This document shows, piece after piece, positions 6,598 through 12,366 of a DNA stretch of 12,965 nt. The translations under genes and the position numbers were made by a program. The stretch is from Prochloron sp. SP5CPC1 (GTDB taxonomy: Bacteria > Cyanobacteriota > Cyanobacteriia > Cyanobacteriales > Prochloraceae), in the NCBI GenBank assembly GCA_014323965.1, contig JACONB010000048.1, positions 1 through 12,965 on the forward strand, in the 5' to 3' direction. Position 1 is the first letter of the stretch. Every line of letters begins with the position of its first letter. Below the pieces are notes generated by a model. The model worked only from the letters and a program-made list of their open reading frames with translations, searched no databases and was not told where the DNA came from.

Positions 6598-7164
6598 CTA
6601 TGGATTCCCGAACCAATTAGGGACTAAAATCTTCATAATACCCACAAGAAAGGCACTAACCAGGGCTACAACCATGGTGCGATTGAGAAATTCTTGGTTA
6701 TCAATCCGCTTGTCAAAACCCTTCAGTCTTTCATCCAGAGCTTGAATATCACCGCTCAGTCCAACAAACTTACCATTGTTGCTTTCTTCTAACTTGGTTA
6801 CAAAAACCTTCAATTCGAGAAATTCCTCACTGAAGTGATCTGCTTTTTTGTTAATCTCTTTACTCAGCTTGTCGATTTTCTCATCTACATCAGCACTCAG
6901 TTTATTGGTTTTCTCATCTACATCAGCACTCAGCTTATCGATTTTCTCATCTACATCCGCACTGAGCTTATCGATTTTCTGATCCACATCAGCACTCAAC
7001 TTACCGATTTTCTGATTTACATCAGCACTCAGTCTATTGAGTTTCTCATCCATCTTGCTGTCTAACCTATCAATTTTCTGCTCCAGAATCTCCCGCAACC
7101 TGTCCATTTTGCTGTCCAGGTTGTTGAGAATGGTGATTAAATCTGTCTCGACGGCTACAGTCAT
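6598..7164 (-). CDS. Hendecad-repeat coiled-coil protein with C-terminal membrane anchor
   Basis: I do not recognise a named family. The 188-residue protein starts MTVAVETDLITILNNLDSKM and is a long predicted coiled coil. Residues 44-98 are five consecutive 11-residue units (consensus KLSADVDEKID), with a diverged sixth unit at 99-109 and shorter related blocks before them. Eleven-residue periodicity gives a right-handed or straightened coiled coil. Residues about 163-182 (TMVVALVSAFLVGIMKIL) are hydrophobic and followed only by VPNWFGNP, so the protein is probably a tail-anchored or single-pass membrane protein with its coil in the cytoplasm. A GAGG ribosome site lies 8 bp before the ATG. 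Its own promoter and a hairpin lie upstream. It resembles small cyanobacterial coiled-coil proteins of unknown role; partner and function cannot be inferred. Confidence 0.8.
   Translation of the reverse strand: MTVAVETDLITILNNLDSKMDRLREILEQKIDRLDSKMDEKLNRLSADVNQKIGKLSADVDQKIDKLSADVDEKIDKLSADVDEKTNKLSADVDEKIDKLSKEINKKADHFSEEFLELKVFVTKLEESNNGKFVGLSGDIQALDERLKGFDKRIDNQEFLNRTMVVALVSAFLVGIMKILVPNWFGNP
6871..7035 (-). repeat. 33-bp tandem repeat (five units) inside the coiled-coil gene
   Basis: Five head-to-tail 33-bp units encode RLSADVNQKIG, KLSADVDQKID, KLSADVDEKID, KLSADVDEKTN and KLSADVDEKID. The units are nearly identical at the DNA level, so the copy number can change by slippage or recombination without breaking the frame. 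Confidence 0.88.
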
Positions 7165-7195
7165 GGTACAATCCTCAAGAGTATTTTTGAGTTTT

Positions 7196-7219
7196 GTCCT
7201 CTAGTCTCGTCTAGAGGAC
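7196..7219 (-). promoter_or_regulatory. Perfect 9-bp inverted repeat in the leader of the coiled-coil gene
   Basis: GTCCTCTAG at 7196-7204 and CTAGAGGAC at 7211-7219 are perfect complements around a 6-base loop. The element begins within about 2 bases of the predicted transcription start and could be an operator for a dimeric regulator or a 5' mRNA hairpin. Confidence 0.6.
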
Positions 7220-7227
7220 TAATTTTT

Positions 7228-7256
7228 AGTATAGACTAAACTGGAGGTATTGTCAA
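7228..7256 (-). promoter_or_regulatory. Near-consensus sigma70 promoter of the coiled-coil gene
   Basis: On the minus strand TTGACA (7251-7256) is followed by a 17-bp spacer and TATACT (7228-7233): 11 of 12 consensus positions with optimal spacing. Start of transcription is expected near 7221, giving a leader of about 57 nt. This is the best constitutive-type promoter in the window. Confidence 0.72.
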
Positions 7257-7481
7257 GGTGTTGGGTGTATTTCGCCACCACTTTTTTTTTGCGTATGACA
7301 AAATCAGCTCTCGAAATGGTAACTGGTAACTCGACGGAATCTTAAAGGTATAGGTGGCTTAAAGACTTACAAGCAAAGAAATTCTGCTGTTTTGAATCTT
7401 GATTTTTGGGGGATCCACTAATAATTTGGCCGGCAATGTTACTGGGAAGGTGGGCAATGCCCACCCTACGAACTACCTCTC
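7257..7481. other. Intergenic region with repeats, no gene seen
   Basis: Between the coiled-coil gene's promoter and the mfd stop I find no credible gene. The stretch holds a T9 run (7282-7290), two GGTAACT units in tandem (7318-7331) and the palindrome at 7449-7465. A 66-codon frame crossing 7342-7542 on the minus strand is composed largely of repeat sequence. Confidence 0.6.
7449..7465. repeat. Short palindrome GGTGGGCA-A-TGCCCACC, R2 copy 2
   Basis: A perfect 8-bp inverted repeat with one central base, the second copy of the element at 2168-2182. It lies 17 bp past the mfd stop codon and could act as a 3' mRNA hairpin for mfd, but no U-run follows. Confidence 0.75.
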
Positions 7482-8942
7482 TTACCCCTCTCTCTGCGTC
7501 TCTGCGCCTCTGCGTGAAACATCTTCTATCGCCCCTAACCACTCAATCAAATTATCTAACTGTTGCTGAGGTTTGAGTACTCCTAAACCCCTAACCGTGA
7601 CCTTTTTCCGTTCATAAACAAAGCGCGATCGCAGGTGTTGGGGCAATTTTTCTGCTAATAATTTCCAAGCAGGTTCAGCCATAGGTGTTATGAGGACAAT
7701 ATGTTGTTTTCCTTCTGGTTTAATGCGCGAAAAACCTAAAGATTTAGCTATCTGTTTTAATTGCATGACACTAAATAATTGTTCCACAGGAGCGGGAATG
7801 GAACCGTAGCGATCGCTCCATTCTGCTGCAATTAGTTTCAATTCCCGTTGGGAGTTTGCGGCAGCAACAGCACGATAAGCAGCCATTTTTTGTTCCTGGG
7901 AAGCAATATAATTCCCTGGAATAAACGCAGTTAGTTGTAAGTCTACCTGGGTATCTTCTACTTGAGGAATTTCTTCTCCTTGAATTTCCGCAATACAAGA
8001 CTGTAACATCTCCATGTATAACTCAAAACCAATGGCTTCCATTTGTCCCGATTGTTCGGCACCCAAAATATTCCCTACACCCCTAATTTCCATGTCTCTT
8101 GTGGCTAATTGATACCCAGAACCCAATTGACTGAATTCCTGGAGAGCCCGTAACCGCTTCCGAGCTGTCTCTGATAAAATCTGATTGTCTGGGTACAATA
8201 ACCAAGCCCGAGCTTGAATACCGGAACGCCCCACCCTGCCCCGGAGCTGATATAATTGAGCTAAACCGAAATATTGGGCATCCTCTATAATAATGGTATT
8301 AACCCGGGGAATATCTAAACCTGATTCAATAATGGTAGTGCAGACGAGGATATCTGCTTCACCATTATTAAAGGCTAGCATGGTGGCTTCTAACTCTCCC
8401 GGAGACATTTGACCATGAGCCATAGCTACTTTCACACCAGGTACCATTTCCTCCAATTGTATCGCCACCTTCTCAATTCCTTCCACCCGACGAACGACGT
8501 AAAATACCTGTCCTCCTCGATCCAGTTCGTTGCGGATACCCGTCCGCACTACGTCGGGGCTGTAGGGGGATAAATGGGTTTGAATAGGACGACGAGAAGG
8601 GGGTGGGGTAGCGATGATACTCATTTCCCGAATGCCCGACAGGGACATATAGAGGGTGCGGGGAATAGGTGTAGCGGTGAGGGTGAGAATATCTAATTTG
8701 GCTTTGAGGTTTTTAATCTTCTCCTTCTGGTTCACGCCAAATCGCTGTTCTTCGTCAATTACCAATAAACCCAAATCTCGGTACTTCACTTCCTTATTTA
8801 AGAGTTGTTGGGTACCCACCACAATGTCTAATTCCCCGGTAGCAAGACGTTGAATGATATCTTTACGCTCCTTGGGGCTGCGGAAGCGGTTGAGTAAGCC
8901 GATATTAATGGGGTAGGGAGCAAATCTTTTGTTTGTCTGCAC
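7482..8942 (-). CDS. mfd: Mfd C-terminal part (helicase motifs II-VI, D7)
   Basis: This open frame of 486 codons carries the second half of Mfd. Motifs are DEEQRFG (63-69, Walker B/motif II), LTATPIPRT (88-96, motif III), CTTIIESGLDIP (201-212, motif V), and QLRGRVGRS (232-240, motif VI with the arginine finger). The region from about 335 to 460 is the C-terminal TRCF domain that contacts the UvrA-binding region. The frame could begin at a GTG at 8942, but that codon lies in the shifted frame of the upstream gene part and has no family support as a real start. The last 12 codons (VSRRGAETQREG) come from an interspersed repeat. Without Walker A the fragment cannot hydrolyse ATP by itself. Confidence 0.8.
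   Translation of the reverse strand: MQTNKRFAPYPINIGLLNRFRSPKERKDIIQRLATGELDIVVGTQQLLNKEVKYRDLGLLVIDEEQRFGVNQKEKIKNLKAKLDILTLTATPIPRTLYMSLSGIREMSIIATPPPSRRPIQTHLSPYSPDVVRTGIRNELDRGGQVFYVVRRVEGIEKVAIQLEEMVPGVKVAMAHGQMSPGELEATMLAFNNGEADILVCTTIIESGLDIPRVNTIIIEDAQYFGLAQLYQLRGRVGRSGIQARAWLLYPDNQILSETARKRLRALQEFSQLGSGYQLATRDMEIRGVGNILGAEQSGQMEAIGFELYMEMLQSCIAEIQGEEIPQVEDTQVDLQLTAFIPGNYIASQEQKMAAYRAVAAANSQRELKLIAAEWSDRYGSIPAPVEQLFSVMQLKQIAKSLGFSRIKPEGKQHIVLITPMAEPAWKLLAEKLPQHLRSRFVYERKKVTVRGLGVLKPQQQLDNLIEWLGAIEDVSRRGAETQREG
7491..7520 (-). repeat. Interspersed repeat, R1 copy 2 (mfd 3' end)
   Basis: On the minus strand it starts GTTTCACGCAGAGGCG, the same 21 bases as copy 1 at 2134, but in opposite orientation. 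It encodes most of the last 12 residues of the mfd frame and is followed, in the same order as copy 1, by the palindromic R2 element. Confidence 0.82.
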
Positions 8943-10785
8943 TACTAACTACTTTAAAGATAGCTCGCAGTGCTACTTCTGTTTTGCCGAAACCTACGTC
9001 CCCACACACTAGGCGATCCATGGGGCGATCGCTCTCTAAATCCCTTTTCACATCCTGAATCGCCTTCAACTGATCCGTGGTAAGTTCATAGGGAAAGGAG
9101 TCTTCTAATTCTTTTTGCCAAGGTATATCAGGAGGATAAGCGTAGCCACTTAATTGGGAACGTTGCGCATATAATTGTAACAAATCAAAAGCTAGCTTTT
9201 TGACTGTCTTTCGCACCCGGTTCTTTTTGCTTTGCCAAGCTTTCCCAGACATTTTATCTAGTTCTGGGGGTTTCCCGTCAGTAGTACGGTACCGAGAGAG
9301 AACTTCTAAGGAGTCTGCGGGAACTCTTAATAACCCGTCTGCGTAGCTCACTGCTATATACTCCCGGGTGCCTAGGGTTTCCAGTTGGAGAAATTTGCCC
9401 ACACCGTGACGCTTATGGACCACATAGTCCCCGGGAGATAATTTTTGCAAGTCTACTGTTTTGGAGGCAGCCCGGCGACGCTTGCGCACATAGCTGGTGG
9501 TCACTAAGGAATGTTGACCGAAGAATTCCCGATCCGTTACCACAGCTATATTATAGGTGGGGAGGATAAAGCCTTCTAATTCTGCCAGCCCGGCATATTT
9601 TAGGGCTACAGGGGTAGAATCTTGGTGTAGTCGCCTTATGGCTGCATAATTGTGTGGGTTGGGGAGAAACTGAGCTGGACAGTCGTGTTCCTGGAGCAGG
9701 GCAGCACAACGGGATGGTTGGGCGGAAATAAGCCAAGTTTCATATTTTTTTAATGTTAAGTTGGTAGAGATTTCCTGTTTACCCCCCAGGATAGCTGCTA
9801 ACTTTGCAAATTGGTGTGGTGTAGTAGGAAGGGGGCGACTGGCCAGATTAACACCATTTTTTTCCTGAACTAATTTGTATTCAGTTAAATAAATTACCTT
9901 AAACTTATCAAGAGCGTCTTGAGTGGTGAAGGGACGATGCATTTTCCTCCCCTCGTTGGAACATTGCCATTGTTCCTCTACCCCTTCTAACCACCTCTGG
10001 TTATGAGCTGCACATTGAGCTACCTCATCAAAAGCACATACAGTATTTTGGGGTAAATAATCTAAGAGACTGGTTAGTCGTTCATCCTTTTTTATTGCTT
10101 GGAAACTGGTAGGAGTGAGGAGAAGTTGCTCTATTTTATCCAGAGAGCGCTGGGTAGCGGGGTCAAATTCCCGCAACTGTTCTAATTCCTCGCCCAACCA
10201 CTCTAGACGCACAGGTAATTCTGCTGAAACCGGGAAAATATCCACTATATCCCCTCGACGCCCCCATTGTCCTTCCGTTTCTACCAAAGGAACTCGTTCG
10301 TAACCCAGTTGGGTTAGTTGATTTTGCAGGGTTTCATTAGTAAAAGTCATCCCTGACTGGAGATTTAAACAAAAAGACTGGAAAACGCTGGGAGGTGGGA
10401 GGTGAGGTTGGCAGGAGCGCTCTGTCGCCACAATAGCCATGTTATCCTGGCCGGACAGGGAACTCAGAACTTGCATTTGTCCCCAAACAGTCTCTGACTC
10501 GGTGGGGAGAGAGTCATAGGGGGAAGCTTCTGAAGTAGGATAGAAATGTACTGCCCCCCAACCCATAGCTTCCAACTGTGCTGCCCAACGTCCTGCTTCT
10601 TGTAAGGTGGGACAAATGACACAGAGAATATGGCCTCGCCCCCGTGCTAAACTGGAAGCCACTAAACTTTTAGGGAGACGGGGAATACCGTTTAAGTACA
10701 GTTCCCCCTCTTGTTCCAGTTTGTCCAACAGGGATTTGGTGATAGGTTTTTGGAAAAGATTGTGAATAATGGAAGAGAAGGTCAT
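8905..10785 (-). CDS. mfd: Mfd N-terminal part (UvrB-like module, RNAP-interacting domain, Walker A)
   Basis: This open frame of 626 codons has the start and first half of Mfd. Residues about 20-330 are the UvrB-like module (RLPKSLVASSLARG, AAQLEAMGWGAVHFYP, RVPLVETEGQWGRRGDIVDI, VRLEWLGEELEQLREFDP). Residues about 446-500 are the CarD-like RNA-polymerase-interacting domain (KLSPGDYVVHKRHGVGKF, SYADGLLRVPADSLEVLSRY). YELTTDQLKAI (566-576) is the helicase Q-like motif and GDVGFGKTE (595-603) is Walker A. After IFKVVSSADKQ the frame runs into KICSLPH and a stop, which is out-of-frame sequence. The ATG at 10785 matches the family N-terminus (MTFSSIIHNLFQK); no clear Shine-Dalgarno sequence is seen. 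A protein like this could in theory still bind polymerase without translocating. Confidence 0.82.
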   Translation of the reverse strand: MTFSSIIHNLFQKPITKSLLDKLEQEGELYLNGIPRLPKSLVASSLARGRGHILCVICPTLQEAGRWAAQLEAMGWGAVHFYPTSEASPYDSLPTESETVWGQMQVLSSLSGQDNMAIVATERSCQPHLPPPSVFQSFCLNLQSGMTFTNETLQNQLTQLGYERVPLVETEGQWGRRGDIVDIFPVSAELPVRLEWLGEELEQLREFDPATQRSLDKIEQLLLTPTSFQAIKKDERLTSLLDYLPQNTVCAFDEVAQCAAHNQRWLEGVEEQWQCSNEGRKMHRPFTTQDALDKFKVIYLTEYKLVQEKNGVNLASRPLPTTPHQFAKLAAILGGKQEISTNLTLKKYETWLISAQPSRCAALLQEHDCPAQFLPNPHNYAAIRRLHQDSTPVALKYAGLAELEGFILPTYNIAVVTDREFFGQHSLVTTSYVRKRRRAASKTVDLQKLSPGDYVVHKRHGVGKFLQLETLGTREYIAVSYADGLLRVPADSLEVLSRYRTTDGKPPELDKMSGKAWQSKKNRVRKTVKKLAFDLLQLYAQRSQLSGYAYPPDIPWQKELEDSFPYELTTDQLKAIQDVKRDLESDRPMDRLVCGDVGFGKTEVALRAIFKVVSSADKQKICSLPH

Positions 10786-10797
10786 GAATTTGCAGGA

Positions 10798-10862
10798 GTA
10801 ATTAACCGTTTAATGAATAATACAGTCTGTAATGGTGGAAGCAACCCAAAAACCTGTATACT
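10798..10862 (-). repeat. Decayed copy of the kinase-like gene's 3' end
   Basis: By hand alignment this stretch is about three-quarters identical to 11373-11437, which encodes the last 20 or so residues of the kinase-like protein. Shared blocks are ATTAACC, TTTAATGAATAA, GTGGAAGC, CCCAAAA and TATACT. On the minus strand the copy has small indels and stops, so it is not translated as the original. Both copies have the same orientation and they flank the response regulator gene. It could also serve as mfd upstream sequence: TTGCTT, 16 bp, TATTAT is a weak promoter-like pair within it. Confidence 0.65.
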
Positions 10863-10984
10863 AACATAATAACACAGCTAAAATGCTGCTATAGTAGACA
10901 AGGCATCATCCATGGCTTTCCTACTTCCCAGTCTATAACTCTAAACCATATCCGCCAACCAATCCTTAACATAATATAAATTTT

Positions 10985-11356
10985 ATGTACAAACTATTAG
11001 TTGTAGAAGACAGTCCAGTACCCCGACAAATGATTTTAGAAATGCTCAAAAGCAAGAAGTTGCAGGTCAGGTCTGCGGAAGATGGGGTTGAAGCCTTAGA
11101 ACAAGTGAAACTGGATCCCCCTGATCTCATTATTTTAGACATTGTCATGCCCAAAATGAATGGTTATGAGGTTTGTCGTAAGATTAAAAATGACCCGGCA
11201 ACTAAAGATGTGTTAGTATTGATGTGTTCTTCTAAAAAGGAAGAGTTCGATATCTACTGGGGAATGAAACAAGGAGCTGATGATTATATCACTAAGCCTT
11301 TTAAATCCAAGGAATTACTCGTTAAGATTAAAAAGTTGCTTTTATCAAGAGTTTAG
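10985..11356 (+). CDS. Single-domain response regulator, CheY/PilH-like
   Basis: The 123-residue protein is one receiver domain with no output domain. Acidic pocket E8-D9, phosphoacceptor D52 in LIILDIVMPKMNGYEV, Ser82 in LMCSSKKEEFD (switch Ser/Thr) and Lys104 in YITKPF are all present. CSSKKEEFDIYWGMKQGADDYITKPF resembles the PilH/PixH/TaxP group of cyanobacterial receivers, which act in pilus motility or phototaxis together with CheA/CheW/MCP partners. None of these partners is in the window, so the gene is an orphan here. The leader is AT-rich without a clear ribosome site. It is divergent from mfd (199 bp apart) and convergent with the kinase-like gene, whose stop is 9 bp away. A matching pair of degenerate direct repeats surrounds it. 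Confidence 0.9.
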   Translation: MYKLLVVEDSPVPRQMILEMLKSKKLQVRSAEDGVEALEQVKLDPPDLIILDIVMPKMNGYEVCRKIKNDPATKDVLVLMCSSKKEEFDIYWGMKQGADDYITKPFKSKELLVKIKKLLLSRV

Positions 11357-11365
11357 GAGCTTTTA

Positions 11366-12286
11366 CTACAAAGAAATTAACCATTTAATGAATAAGACGA
11401 TGAGAATAGTGGAAGCGACTCCCAAAACCATTATACTCAGGGTGAGCCATTTTTTCGGTGCTGGAGATAATGTTTCTGGAGCAGGAGATAGACTCAAAGA
11501 CTGATTTGGGGTATAATTTTCTTGACGATGAAGTGCATTAATGGCAGATTGAGCGGTAGAATAGCGATCGCGCCAATCATAAGAAGTCATGCGATTCAAA
11601 ACCCTAGCTAAACCATCTCCTACCATAGCTAAATCTTGCCACAAAATCTCCCCCCGCTCCCCAACTGCCAAACCTTCGACTGGGTGAACTCCAGTCAGCC
11701 CTTGAATACCAATTATTCCCACTGCATAAATATCGCTACTAAACTGCGCTTCACCTCTCATTTGCTCACTGGGAATATAACCTCTATTTACACCAATTAA
11801 ACCTCCTCCTATCATAGCTTGAAAATGGATTAAAACCAATTTTCCATCCTCCTGGCGACGAATAACATGTTTCGGTTGCAAGTCCCGATAAATTAAACCT
11901 TGACTGTGGATATATTCTAACACGATTAACAAGTCAGTGAGTATATCTATTACTACAGACTCTCCCAGTCGCTTACCCTGTAATTCTTCCGCTAAATTAG
12001 TCCCTGAGATATATTCTCGTGCTAAGTAACATTCCCCCTCGTCTTCAGAATAAGCCATTAATGCTGGAATTTGGGGATGTTTCCCTAAAGTCGCTAAGAT
12101 TTCCGCCTCCTGGCGCAACAAGTTTTGACTCTCACGAGCAGATATAATTTTTAAGAAGCATTGAGGTTTTTGAGGTAATTTGGTATCCACCGCCAAATAA
12201 CTACCTTTTAATTCATCTTCCTGGAGAGTTGCTATAATTTGGTACCGTCTATCTATAAGTTGTCCTGGGGTTAAATAATGATTCAT
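11366..12286 (-). CDS. Serine/threonine kinase-fold protein, probable pseudokinase, C-terminal membrane anchor
   Basis: The 306-residue protein is homologous to cyanobacterial Hanks-type kinases over residues about 10-255: RYQIIATL, LPQKPQCFLKII, HPQIPALMAYSED, CYLAREYISGTNLAEEL, SSDIYAVGIIGIQGLTGVHP and DWRDRYSTAQSAINAL. The catalytic set is largely lost. The Gly-rich loop is LQEDELKG instead of GxGxxG, the HRDLKPxN loop is YRDLQPKH (133-140), and DFG is HFQ (154-156). The VAIK-type Lys46, the helix-C Glu60, catalytic-loop Asp135, PSE (172-174) and helix-F Asp185 are kept. Residues about 281-304 (LTLSIMVLGVASTILIVLFI) form one membrane segment after a Ser/Pro linker. It is most likely a membrane-tethered pseudokinase scaffold or sensor; remaining activity cannot be excluded. 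The intact frame argues that it is maintained. Confidence 0.85.
   Translation of the reverse strand: MNHYLTPGQLIDRRYQIIATLQEDELKGSYLAVDTKLPQKPQCFLKIISARESQNLLRQEAEILATLGKHPQIPALMAYSEDEGECYLAREYISGTNLAEELQGKRLGESVVIDILTDLLIVLEYIHSQGLIYRDLQPKHVIRRQEDGKLVLIHFQAMIGGGLIGVNRGYIPSEQMRGEAQFSSDIYAVGIIGIQGLTGVHPVEGLAVGERGEILWQDLAMVGDGLARVLNRMTSYDWRDRYSTAQSAINALHRQENYTPNQSLSLSPAPETLSPAPKKWLTLSIMVLGVASTILIVLFIKWLISL
11373..11437 (-). repeat. Reference copy of the 65-bp duplicated segment (kinase-like gene 3' end)
   Basis: This part of the kinase-like coding sequence encodes SIMVLGVASTILIVLFIKWLI. Its decayed direct copy is at 10798-10862, about 575 bp away, on the other side of the response regulator gene. 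Confidence 0.65.
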
Positions 12287-12366
12287 ATCGTTCGCCCGCG
12301 AATAAATTGCATGCTCATGGGTAAAACCCCTTCAGAGTTTTAATTTCCCTACCTGTAATTATACTG

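Larger units (their letters stand above)
7482..10785 (-). pseudogene. mfd: Transcription-repair coupling factor Mfd, disrupted by an internal deletion and frameshift
   Basis: Mfd displaces stalled RNA polymerase from lesions and recruits UvrA, using a RecG-like double-stranded DNA translocase. Here the gene is split: the upstream frame (8905-10785) ends shortly after Walker A, and the downstream frame resumes at RFAPYPINIGLL near 8928. Aligning both ends to the family, including E. coli Mfd (KQVAVLVPTTLLAQQHYDNF), shows that about 20 residues including motif Ia are absent. Only 4 nt remain between the codons for the Lys before that block and the Arg after it, where 63 are expected, so about 59 nt are missing and the frame shifts. 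Walker A and the DEEQ box are thus on different reading frames. Everything else looks well conserved, so the event is recent or an assembly fault. The two parts are described separately. Confidence 0.88.

Noticed and set aside
6835..7065. 76-codon plus-strand frame rich in hydrophobic residues across the 33-bp repeats
   Set aside because: It is the reverse reading of the tandem repeat; the periodic LIYISTQL pattern follows from the repeat unit.
7342..7542. 66-codon minus-strand frame overlapping the mfd 3' end
   Set aside because: Much of it is translated R1 and R2 repeat sequence (FTQRRRDAERG, VGIAHLP), a common source of false small genes in cyanobacteria.
8920..8945. Programmed +1 frameshift in mfd at the A-rich CAAACAAAAG
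   Set aside because: A shift would join the frames, but about 20 conserved residues including motif Ia would still be missing, so a deletion explains the data better.
12287..12323. 11-codon leader frame (MSMQFIRGRTI) overlapping the kinase-like gene start by ATGA
   Set aside because: The overlap is suggestive of coupling, but a frame this short is expected by chance and has no clear ribosome site.
12342..12366. Rho-independent terminator between the Uma2 and kinase-like genes
   Set aside because: AAAAC and GTTTT nearby could pair, but the stem is weak and there is no G/C-rich core; I see no supported terminator.
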